Source of the DNA: Candidatus Neomicrothrix sp. UBA672
Lineage (GTDB): Bacteria > Actinomycetota > Acidimicrobiia > Acidimicrobiales > MedAcidi-G1
DNA: 7,930 nucleotides
Assembly: GCA_002299135.1 (NCBI GenBank)
Contig: DBNM01000174.1
Coordinates: 1 to 7,930 of the forward strand
Reading direction: 5' to 3'
Shown one piece after another: positions 1 to 5,223 of the stretch (position 1 is the first letter of the stretch; each line of letters begins with the position of its first letter). Under the pieces are notes generated by a model, which was not told where the DNA came from, made no database searches, and saw only the letters and a list, made by a program, of their open reading frames with translations. The translations under genes were made by a program, and so were the position numbers.

Positions 1-82
1 CCCCCTCAGCGGAAACTAGTCGGACATTTTCTACCCTAATATCCTCATTAACTCTCGGTTCTTCTTCAGTTGGATTAGCTAT
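1..82 (-). CDS. infC: Translation initiation factor IF3, N-terminal fragment (cut by window edge), AUA start
   Basis: IF3 binds the 30S subunit, keeps 50S off and proofreads the start codon. Only the first 27 codons are in the window. The minus strand from 58 down to 2 encodes PRVNEDIRVENVRLVSAEG, which matches the conserved IF3 opening (R-[IV]-N-x-x-I-R-x-x-x-V-R-L). The frame is closed upstream by a TGA at 91..89, and no ATG, GTG or TTG lies between that stop and the conserved block. The best start is ATA at 82..80. It follows an AGGAG (96..92) with a 9-nt spacer and gives a short pre-domain tail (M-A-N-P-T-E-E-E-P-R), like the short IF3 tails I recall in actinobacteria. infC is known to use rare starts (AUU in E. 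coli, AUC in Myxococcus) as part of IF3 autoregulation, so AUA fits. The rest of the gene, and probably rpmI and rplT, lie to the left. The gene is divergent from the DUF1844 gene. Identity is near certain; the start codon is an inference. Confidence 0.9.
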   Translation of the reverse strand, partial: MANPTEEEPRVNEDIRVENVRLVSAEG

Positions 83-105
83 TGTTCGTCACTCCTGTGT
101 GGCAC
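79..105 (-). CDS. Candidate leader peptide (uORF) overlapping the infC start
   Basis: This is a GTG-started frame of eight codons encoding MPHRSDEQ, ending in TAG. It is preceded by GGAGGAG (119..113) with an ideal 7-nt spacer, the strongest ribosome binding site in the leader. The TAG stop (81..79) overlaps the ATA start of infC (82..80) in an ATAG arrangement, comparable to the ATGA overlaps of translationally coupled genes. The infC Shine-Dalgarno AGGAG lies inside the uORF (its AGG and AGT codons). Translating the uORF would therefore open or occlude that site and deliver terminating ribosomes to the AUA start. Coupling is inferred. Such a short frame could also be chance, or it could mark a one-base sequence error that split a longer infC N-terminus. 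Confidence 0.4.
   Translation of the reverse strand: MPHRSDEQ
92..96 (-). promoter_or_regulatory. Ribosome binding site deciding the infC AUA start
   Basis: AGGAG is read on the minus strand 9 nt before the ATA codon at 82..80. It supports that codon as the initiation site, because no standard start codon exists in the infC frame. It is embedded in the eight-codon leader frame, so its accessibility may depend on leader translation. Confidence 0.55.
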
Positions 106-112
106 GTAGTTA

Positions 113-119
113 CTCCTCC
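113..119 (-). promoter_or_regulatory. Strong Shine-Dalgarno ahead of the infC leader peptide
   Basis: GGAGGAG on the minus strand is followed by TAACTAC and then GTG (105..103). It is a near-perfect complement of the 16S 3' end at optimal spacing, but it does not serve infC's own frame. This is the main reason to take the tiny upstream frame seriously. Confidence 0.5.
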
Positions 120-152
120 GTGGTTGATTACATTTTCTTACACACAAATATC

Positions 153-178
153 CTTTAGACTTTTATCGCCATCTAAAG
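153..178 (-). promoter_or_regulatory. AU-rich hairpin in the infC leader
   Basis: A perfect 7-bp inverted repeat, CTTTAGA (178..172) and TCTAAAG (159..153), encloses a 12-nt loop in the minus-strand leader. It begins only 6 nt after the GC-rich hairpin at 211..185. Its 5' arm falls inside that hairpin's T-rich tail, so the two elements probably fold as one regulatory unit. Its role is unknown; it could modulate terminator efficiency or protein binding. Confidence 0.4.
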
Positions 179-211
179 AATAAAGGCGGGCAATAGAAAA
201 AGGAGCCCGCC
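175..211 (-). terminator. GC-rich terminator-like hairpin in the infC leader (candidate attenuator)
   Basis: On the minus strand GGCGGGC (211..205) pairs perfectly with GCCCGCC (191..185) around a 13-nt loop, followed at once by TTTATTCTTT (184..175). This has the shape of an intrinsic terminator, although the T tract is interrupted. No minus-strand gene ends to its right: the nearest gene, at 350, runs the other way. The natural reading is therefore a terminator within the 5' leader of infC, about 90 nt before the infC start. An earlier segment GCGGGT (259..254) can pair with the GCCCGC of the 3' arm (191..186, with one G-U) and could act as antiterminator. L20-controlled attenuation of the infC-rpmI-rplT leader is known in Bacillus. 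Similar control here is inference. Confidence 0.5.
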
Positions 212-340
212 GTAAAAACCAAAACTCACTTAGAGTGGTCTGGTGGGGTGGGAACCCGCTTTCTATTTATTTTCGCCCTCTAGAGTACCAACATAGAACT
301 GAAGCAGTGCAGAGTTATCTCAGAAAATATTTAATAAATT

Positions 341-346
341 GGAGGA
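341..346 (+). promoter_or_regulatory. Ribosome binding site of the DUF1844 gene
   Basis: GGAGGA lies 3 nt before the ATG at 350 (4 nt from its GGAGG core). It is strong but slightly close, and it supports this ATG as the start. The AT-rich stretch just upstream (about 324..340) might hold a -10 element, but no matching -35 was found. Confidence 0.6.
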
Positions 347-349
347 ACA

Positions 350-748
350 ATGAATAGTTTATGGACGCCGGATGGAGAGCACAGTGTCGATCCGGAACAA
401 GAAGCAGAGTCTTCGGAGTTTTCTGAACTCTCACAAGAAGAACAAGAACAGGCTGAGGCATTAGCTGCTGAGATGAACGCAGTGCGAGAACAGTTGGCTG
501 CAGCACCTGCTGAAATTGTTGTGGCTAACCACCTAATGGGTTTATATGAACTTGCAGCAATACATCTTTCTCAGCAACCACCAAAAATGGATGAAGCTTC
601 TCTGGCTATCGATGCCATGGCAGCAGTTTTAGATTCTCTAGCCGGAAGATTAGGAGAAGCTGAAGGAACTCTTAAAGATGCCTTGCATCAAATTCGTCTT
701 GCCTTTGTTCAACTTGGCAACCAGGAAGACGACCCTGGCGAAGAGTGA
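350..748 (+). CDS. DUF1844 family protein
   Basis: This is a small cytosolic protein of 132 residues with no signal peptide or membrane segment. Residues 10-50 are acidic and Gln/Glu-rich, probably disordered or a helical coil. Residues 53-122 resemble the DUF1844 core: a helix (AEIVVANHLMGLYELAAIHL), then the family's typical second half, D-E-A-x-x-A-I-D-x-M-A-x-x-L-D with G-R-L-x-x-A-E-x-x-L-K-D-A-L and ending I-R-L-A-F-V-Q-L. An acidic tail follows. The function of the family is unknown. In actinobacteria I recall DUF1844 genes near infC, and here it is divergent from infC, sharing a 267-bp intergenic region. That hints at a link to ribosome or translation functions, but this is context only. 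The ATG has a clear Shine-Dalgarno. The gene converges on hisG with 15 nt between the stop codons and no clear terminator. Confidence 0.8.
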   Translation: MNSLWTPDGEHSVDPEQEAESSEFSELSQEEQEQAEALAAEMNAVREQLAAAPAEIVVANHLMGLYELAAIHLSQQPPKMDEASLAIDAMAAVLDSLAGRLGEAEGTLKDALHQIRLAFVQLGNQEDDPGEE

Positions 749-763
749 ACCCTTTAATTGCTT

Positions 764-1639
764 TTAATGAACAATCTTGGATAAAGGCAGTTCAATAATA
801 TCGGAAGCACCTTTATCCCTAAGTTCTGGAATTAAAATATTTATTTCTGTTTTTGCTACAACAGTTTCAACAGCGTACCCCTCGCCCTTAGCAAGTTCAT
901 TAACGGTTGGAGCCTTCATGGACGGTATGGCTTCGAGAACACTCTGCAACTGTTCTGCTGCAACATTCATTTTTACAAGAACCTTGCCTCTAGCTTCTAA
1001 AGTGCCTTCCAGAAGTGTGTGAATTTGCTCCATGGCATGACGCAATTCAGGGTTTTCGGCAGACTCACGATTTGCTACCAATTCAGTATGGCTTATGAGT
1101 ATCGTGTCAATGATTTTCAAACCTGCAGCTTTTAGTGCTCTACCCGTCTCGGTCAAATCCACTACAGCATCAACTATGTCAGGCACCTTAGCTTCAGTCG
1201 CCCCGTAACTGAGATGTATGTCCGCATCGACACCTTGTGCAATAAAAAAATTTTTCGTCAGATTTGGATATTCAGTGGAAACTTTTACACCTGAAGGCAA
1301 ATCTTGCACTTTTTCGTAAGGAGAGTCTTCAGGAACAGCTACAACAATATTTACCGGCCTTGCCGTAGCTTTGGAGTAATGCAACTCCCCTAATGAGATC
1401 ACATCACTTTCAGTTTCTTCAATCCAGTCACGTCCTGTTATTCCTATATCGAACAAACCATCGGCAATGTAGACAGGGATTTCTTGCGGCCTCAGGATTC
1501 TGACTTCATCAATTCGCGGGTCATCAATATTAGCTTTATAGTCAACTTTTGAAGAGCGTCTAACTGAGAGATCAGCAGAATCGAACAAATCCAACGTCGC
1601 TTGCTCTAAGGAGCCTTTTGGTAAAACAATTTTTAGCAC
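764..1639 (-). CDS. hisG: ATP phosphoribosyltransferase, long form (HisG-L)
   Basis: This cytosolic enzyme catalyses the first, committed step of histidine synthesis: ATP + PRPP to phosphoribosyl-ATP + PPi. The 291 residues match the long, self-sufficient form. A periplasmic-binding-like catalytic fold occupies about residues 1-215 and a PII-like C-terminal regulatory (histidine-binding) domain about 216-291. No HisZ partner should be needed. Visible marks are the N-terminal strand LKIVLPKGSL (2-11), GITGRDW (66-72), and the PRPP-binding signature ATEAKVP...VDAVVDLTETG (147-166). The start is GTG at 1639..1637. It fits the family N-terminus, but no Shine-Dalgarno is visible within 20 nt, so translation may depend on coupling to ribD, whose stop is 53 nt upstream. 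It is the last gene of the moaB-ribD-hisG run. In other actinobacteria hisG often sits near rib genes with hisE; no hisE, ribE, ribA or ribH is present here. Confidence 0.95.
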   Translation of the reverse strand: MLKIVLPKGSLEQATLDLFDSADLSVRRSSKVDYKANIDDPRIDEVRILRPQEIPVYIADGLFDIGITGRDWIEETESDVISLGELHYSKATARPVNIVVAVPEDSPYEKVQDLPSGVKVSTEYPNLTKNFFIAQGVDADIHLSYGATEAKVPDIVDAVVDLTETGRALKAAGLKIIDTILISHTELVANRESAENPELRHAMEQIHTLLEGTLEARGKVLVKMNVAAEQLQSVLEAIPSMKAPTVNELAKGEGYAVETVVAKTEINILIPELRDKGASDIIELPLSKIVH

Positions 1640-1692
1640 AATACAAACTTAGCCACTGAGTGACCTGCAAGTGTGTTGATTTTAAATAACTT

Positions 1693-2736
1693 TCATGAAA
1701 GAACTAAATCCAATCGAACGTCCTCACCCAATTGGGTAACATTGACAAATTTTCCTCGTTTGATCGACTCCATAGTCGCTATGCCAGCACCACTTAATAA
1801 AGGCTTACCGTCATCACCTCCCATGATTGAAGGGGAAACATAAATTACGTACCGGTCTATCAGTCCTTCCCGATGCATCTGTCCAGCTAAATCAGCTCCT
1901 CCTTCAACGAGTAGTTGTAACACTCCTTCATTTCCCAACTTTTGAATCAAACCTCCTAAAGGCCCTTTCCATGATTCAGCAGGTTCAACTTGAGCACCTT
2001 CTGGTATTTCACCAATTACAATTCGACGTGGATTAGGACCATCAACAGATCTGACAGTAAGACTGGGGTCGTCGCTCCTGACTGTTCCTGCCCCTACACA
2101 AATAGCATCACTTTCTGCTCTTATCTTATGCACGTCAATTCTTGCTTCTTCGCCTGTGATCCAATTGCTCGATCCATCAGGTGCGGCAATACGGCCGTCT
2201 AATGTTGCAGCTAATTTGAGAAGCACATAAGGCCGGCCTGTGCGTCGGTGATGAAGGTACGGAGCTAGTTGCTTATCAGCATCAGCAATATTTTGACCTG
2301 TATCCACTTCGATCCCAGCGGCTCTGAGTGCGTCAACTCCTGCCCCTGAGACTCTTTCATCTGGATCGATTAATGCCACAACCACTCTCTTAACTCCTGA
2401 TTGAATAATCGCATCGGTGCATGGGTCTGTACGGCCACGATGATTACAAGGTTCAAGAGTTGTGTATAAAGTTGCTCCGTTTGCTAGTTCTCCTGCATTC
2501 TCAAGAGCCTTTATTTCTGCATGTACACCATCTGCTGCTACTGCATTGTGAAAAAATAAAGGCGACTCATTTATTTCGTTGTCTGTTTTAAAAGGTCCGG
2601 TTGCACCTTCACCTACGATCTGATCTTTAGCTACAACTACAGCTCCAACCCAGGGATTTGGAGATGAATGAAAACGTGCTTTTTCTGCCACCTCAATAGC
2701 CTCAGCCATGAACTTCGAATCATCTTCTGAGCTCAT
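1693..2736 (-). CDS. ribD: Bifunctional riboflavin biosynthesis protein RibD (deaminase/reductase)
   Basis: It carries out two successive steps of riboflavin synthesis: deamination of the diaminopyrimidinone ribosyl phosphate, then NADPH-dependent reduction of the ribose side chain. The N-terminal zinc deaminase domain (about 1-150) shows H72-A-E74 and P96-C97 with C106 (EPCNHRGRTDPC). H72, C97 and C106 are the zinc ligands and E74 the proton shuttle. The C-terminal reductase domain (about 169-347) shows LKLAATLDGRIAAPDGSSNW, then RAESDAICVGAGTVRSDDP and LVEGGADLAG. Two departures from the usual protein are seen. About 20 extra residues (49-69) lie between G-E-G and HAE, and the middle of the reductase domain is short, as I recall for actinobacterial homologues. 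It starts with ATG 2 nt after the moaB-like stop (TGATCATG), with no strong Shine-Dalgarno, so it is probably translationally coupled. hisG follows 53 nt downstream. Other riboflavin genes are absent from the window. Confidence 0.95.
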   Translation of the reverse strand: MSSEDDSKFMAEAIEVAEKARFHSSPNPWVGAVVVAKDQIVGEGATGPFKTDNEINESPLFFHNAVAADGVHAEIKALENAGELANGATLYTTLEPCNHRGRTDPCTDAIIQSGVKRVVVALIDPDERVSGAGVDALRAAGIEVDTGQNIADADKQLAPYLHHRRTGRPYVLLKLAATLDGRIAAPDGSSNWITGEEARIDVHKIRAESDAICVGAGTVRSDDPSLTVRSVDGPNPRRIVIGEIPEGAQVEPAESWKGPLGGLIQKLGNEGVLQLLVEGGADLAGQMHREGLIDRYVIYVSPSIMGGDDGKPLLSGAGIATMESIKRGKFVNVTQLGEDVRLDLVLS

Positions 2737-2738
2737 GA

Positions 2739-3275
2739 TCAGACCGGGTGTGGATCAGTGTTATCAGACAGAAGACCAACTGCGTGTGGAATAACATCTA
2801 TGACCGCTTCCAAACACTCAATGCATCCTTTTTCGGAGCCGGGTGTGTTTATAACAAGTGTGGTCCCTATCGTTCCGGCAACACCTCGGGAAAGTCTCCC
2901 CAGAGGATTGACCAATCTCATTGCTTCAGCTAATCCTGGGGCTTCCCGTTCTATTACTTTCAACGTGCCTTCTGGTGTTTGATCTCGAGGACCAAAACCT
3001 GTACCTCCCGTTGTGACAATTAATCCATGAAAGTCATGCGCCAAAGACACGAGAGTTTTAGCCACCTCGTCATCGCCATCAGGTGTTACTGAGGTGTCTG
3101 CAACAGTCCATCCTTCATTAGAAACACGTTCAACCAATGCTTCACTTGATTTGTTTTCACGTACTCCGTGTGCGACTCCATCTGAGACTGTCAAGATTTT
3201 TACTTTTACTTCTTTTTTCACAGATTCTGCTTTTTCGTCCACAAGACAAGCATAACTACCGTCTCGCCTGCTCAT
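2739..3275 (-). CDS. MoaB/MogA family protein (molybdopterin adenylyltransferase-like)
   Basis: The family adenylylates molybdopterin with ATP before metal insertion in molybdenum-cofactor synthesis, in the cytosol. The 178-residue protein has a non-conserved 22-residue N-terminal tail, then the MoCF-biosynthesis fold: KILTVSDG (26-33), TTGGTGFGPRDQTPEGT (88-104, nucleotide/molybdopterin loop with Asp98), and NTPGSEKGCIECLEAV, the family PGS-x-KG loop. The usual Asp of the first loop (D-x-S-G) appears as E-N-K-S-S (40-44), a mild deviation. The first ATG has only a weak GGA-type site. GTG codons at Val12 or Val19 are alternative starts that would remove the tail. It heads the moaB-ribD-hisG run and is divergent from the hydrolase gene with 21 nt between starts, so its promoter must lie inside that gene. 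No other cofactor genes are nearby. MoaB and MogA cannot be told apart by eye. Confidence 0.85.
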   Translation of the reverse strand: MSRRDGSYACLVDEKAESVKKEVKVKILTVSDGVAHGVRENKSSEALVERVSNEGWTVADTSVTPDGDDEVAKTLVSLAHDFHGLIVTTGGTGFGPRDQTPEGTLKVIEREAPGLAEAMRLVNPLGRLSRGVAGTIGTTLVINTPGSEKGCIECLEAVIDVIPHAVGLLSDNTDPHPV

Positions 3276-3296
3276 GACTTCCGATAAGGTCTCACA

Positions 3297-4091
3297 ATGG
3301 AATTAAATGCCTTAGACGGCTACGAAATAGGTGAATTTGAACATAGCGGTAAAAGCAAAACAGTTCTTCGTATTGGTTCAGGTCCTGCTGTGATCATCAT
3401 GGCAGAAATCCCTGGAATCACACCTCGAGTCGCTGAGTTTGGTAGGAAAGTCGCAGGAATAGGCTGCACTGCAATTCTCCCCTCGCTTTTTGGGGTTCCT
3501 GGGGAAAAACCCAGACTTGGAAACACAATCCGAGTACTGCAAAAGAATTGCATATCACGAGAATTTACCTCTCTCATGACTCGACGAACATCCCCAGTCA
3601 CCGATTGGTTAAGAGCGCTTGCTGCTTTTGAGCATGGAAGGTGTGGGGGCCCTGGAGTGGGAGCGGTAGGAATGTGTTTCACAGGGGGTTTTGCTTTGGG
3701 AATGATGCTGGATGAACGACTTATCGCACCAGTTCTAAGTCAACCGAGTTTGCCTCTACCTTTTGGGAAAAGACGAAAGAAATCAATCGGCATTTCCAAT
3801 GCTGACCTAGAAATAGTCAAAAATCGTGTCGATAATGGGGTTTGCATTTTAGGCCTCAGGTTCTCTAACGATTCGATGGCACCCAGTGAACGTTTTGCGA
3901 GACTTCATGAAGAGTTTGGAGATGGGTTTGTGTCTGTTGAAATTGATTCATCGCCCGGAAACACTCATGGGATTAGCACACGTGCCCATTCTGTGCTTAC
4001 AGAGGAATCTGTCGATGAACCCGGACACCCAACTTTCGAAGCTCTAAAACTCGTTCTTGAACATTTGAAGGAAAAACTAATTGTGATTTAA
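3297..4091 (+). CDS. Dienelactone hydrolase family protein (alpha/beta hydrolase)
   Basis: This is a cytosolic alpha/beta hydrolase of the dienelactone (carboxymethylenebutenolidase) type, with no signal peptide. Its 264 residues show the core strands AVIIMAEIPG (31-40) and CTAILPSLFG (57-66), the nucleophile elbow G-M-C127-F-T-G-G (Cys, as in classic dienelactone hydrolases rather than Ser), a likely acid at D192 (RFSNDSMAP) and the likely catalytic His at 231 in AHSVLTEE. The triad is inferred from family order. The substrate is unknown, and no aromatic-degradation genes surround it, so a general esterase or lactonase is as likely. Residues 80-105 and 150-180 look clade-specific. The ATG has AAGG 7 nt upstream. 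It is a lone plus-strand gene between minus-strand operons, 21 nt from the moaB-like start and 4 nt from the rsmB stop. Base composition looks like its neighbours, so recent transfer is not indicated. Confidence 0.85.
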   Translation: MELNALDGYEIGEFEHSGKSKTVLRIGSGPAVIIMAEIPGITPRVAEFGRKVAGIGCTAILPSLFGVPGEKPRLGNTIRVLQKNCISREFTSLMTRRTSPVTDWLRALAAFEHGRCGGPGVGAVGMCFTGGFALGMMLDERLIAPVLSQPSLPLPFGKRRKKSIGISNADLEIVKNRVDNGVCILGLRFSNDSMAPSERFARLHEEFGDGFVSVEIDSSPGNTHGISTRAHSVLTEESVDEPGHPTFEALKLVLEHLKEKLIVI

Positions 4092-4095
4092 AACA

Positions 4096-5223
4096 TCACG
4101 GTGCTCTGTAACGAAAAACAGACATTCCTTCGCTATCGAGATCTTGAGGAAGGATCATTCCGCCTCTTCCGTGCTTTCGCCAAGGGTCAGGCAAGTCACC
4201 TATTTCTTCAACATTCATAAGGTTTCGAAATTTTTCATCCACTCCAACAGTTTCTATATTGGTCAGTGTGCAAACACTGTAAATAAGCAAACCTCCAGAT
4301 TTAAGCATGGTTAAAGCTGAACACAGTAGTTTTAACTGAAGGTCGGCCAAAACAGCTAGGTCTTCTTCTTTGATTCTCCATCTAGCATCAGCTCTTCTTC
4401 TTAAAACGCCAAGTCCGCTACAAGGAGCATCAACTATGACTCTTGAAGCCTCACCTTTTTTGAATGGTAAGTCTGTTCCGTCAGCGACAACCAATGGAAG
4501 TTCTATATTGAGTTCAAGAGAATTTGATCTCGCTAATTTCAGTCTTTTTAAGGATGCATCTGCTGCGATTACAGGAAATCCTGCTGAAACAGCTGCACTA
4601 GCTTTACCACCAGGAGCTGCGCATACATCAAGTACCGGACCTTCCCCCCATGTTCCTTCCTCTGTTAACAGGTCTGACACCAGCTGAGAAGCCACATCTT
4701 GAAAATAGCCATCTTCACGGGGGATCGCTGCTTTTGAACTATTCATACACTTGAGTGCTTCTCTAGCTTCAAGTTCTCCAAGGTCAGACTCAAGTCTCTC
4801 CACTATCCAATCCGGATAGCTGTATTCGATCGCTTTTGTGGGCCAATCAACCGTCTCTTTTGCAACTTTGCGCAAAACAGCGTTACATAAGCCCCTTGCC
4901 CACTTAGGCGCTAATGAAACTGAACCGTTTACAGCAGCATGGTCGGGTATGTTCATCCAATGAAGTTGGTAGGCACCTAAACGCAAAATGGTACGGACAT
5001 CCGGATGCAATTTTTTGCTTATGAATCTATCAATCAAAAAATCGCATGATCTACGCATTCTTGTAACTCCATAGACCAGCTCAGTAACTAATGCCTTATC
5101 TCTTTCGTCCAGTTCAGAGGCATCCAAGGCGCTCCTTAACACTAAATTCGCGAATGCGGAATCCTTTTCTATTCGACTAAGAACCTTTAAAGCCAGAGCA
5201 CGTGCCTCGTTATTTTCAGCCAT
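4096..5223 (-). CDS. rsmB: 16S rRNA (cytosine-5) methyltransferase RsmB/Sun, apparently shortened centre
   Basis: RsmB transfers methyl from SAM to C5 of 16S rRNA cytosine 967 (E. coli numbering). The 375 residues comprise a NusB-like RNA-binding domain (about 5-130: ARALALKVLSRIEKDSAFANLVL..., LRLGAYQL, NAVLRKV) and a Rossmann methyltransferase domain (about 172-375). Motifs seen are VLDVCAAPGGKA (197-208, SAM loop), D248 in VADGTDLPF, DAPCSG (265-270, Cys268, release Cys of motif IV) and YSVCTLTNIE (315-324, Cys318, catalytic nucleophile). The part usually between them, with the L-R-V-N motif and about 45-55 residues, seems missing: ALKCMNSSKAAIPRED (156-171) runs straight into GYFQDVASQLV. 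E. coli RsmB has about 429 residues. The frame is intact. The first 8 nt overlap the end of fmt, and GGAG abuts the ATG directly, consistent with coupling to fmt. It is last of priA-def-fmt-rsmB and converges on the hydrolase gene with a 4-nt gap. rpe, which often follows in actinobacteria, is absent. Confidence 0.93.
   Translation of the reverse strand: MAENNEARALALKVLSRIEKDSAFANLVLRSALDASELDERDKALVTELVYGVTRMRRSCDFLIDRFISKKLHPDVRTILRLGAYQLHWMNIPDHAAVNGSVSLAPKWARGLCNAVLRKVAKETVDWPTKAIEYSYPDWIVERLESDLGELEAREALKCMNSSKAAIPREDGYFQDVASQLVSDLLTEEGTWGEGPVLDVCAAPGGKASAAVSAGFPVIAADASLKRLKLARSNSLELNIELPLVVADGTDLPFKKGEASRVIVDAPCSGLGVLRRRADARWRIKEEDLAVLADLQLKLLCSALTMLKSGGLLIYSVCTLTNIETVGVDEKFRNLMNVEEIGDLPDPWRKHGRGGMILPQDLDSEGMSVFRYRAP

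Larger units (their letters stand above)
83..260 (-). promoter_or_regulatory. Putative structured 5' leader of infC operon mRNA
   Basis: The gap between the divergent infC and DUF1844 genes contains, in minus-strand order: a GCGGGT segment with a small GGGT/ACCC hairpin (258..247), a small CACT/AGTG hairpin (237..227), the GC-rich terminator-like hairpin, the AU-rich hairpin, and the uORF with its strong Shine-Dalgarno. No promoter with convincing -35 and -10 boxes was found on either strand, so the right-hand boundary is nominal. Mutually exclusive pairing plus a leader peptide suggests regulated expression of infC and probably rpmI-rplT. I do not recognise a named RNA family. Confidence 0.4.

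Noticed and set aside
38..40. ATT in the infC frame as an AUU start, by analogy with E. coli infC
   Set aside because: This codon encodes the Ile inside the conserved N-E-D-I-R segment, so starting there would delete conserved residues, and there is no Shine-Dalgarno at a suitable distance.
79..147. A longer leader peptide starting at TTG 147..145 in the same frame as the eight-codon uORF
   Set aside because: Its only purine-rich site (AAAGG) is too close to the TTG, and the GTG at 105..103 has a far better Shine-Dalgarno.
185..260. Possible RNase P, tmRNA, SRP RNA or tRNA gene, suggested by GC-rich segments such as GGGTTCCCACC in an AT-leaning gap
   Set aside because: None of the hallmark motifs of those RNAs (RNase P core, tmRNA tag and CCA end, SRP apical loop, cloverleaf) is present. 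The neighbouring infC 5' end makes an mRNA leader the simpler explanation.
721..738. CCAGG/CCTGG hairpin at the 3' end of the DUF1844 gene as a terminator for it or for hisG
   Set aside because: It lies within coding sequence, has only a 5-bp stem, and no T run follows on either strand.
777..1022. Open plus-strand frame of 81 codons opposite hisG
   Set aside because: It is antisense to the conserved HisG regulatory domain, lacks a ribosome binding site and has no recognisable domain.
3320..3682. Open minus-strand frame of 120 codons opposite the hydrolase gene
   Set aside because: It is Pro/Ser-rich, antisense to the conserved nucleophile-elbow coding region, and has no recognisable domain.
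4708..4752. A frameshift or assembly error explaining the short RsmB centre
   Set aside because: The frame is continuous and conserved motifs on both sides are in phase. A clean in-frame deletion would be needed, so I kept it as a real shortening to be tested.
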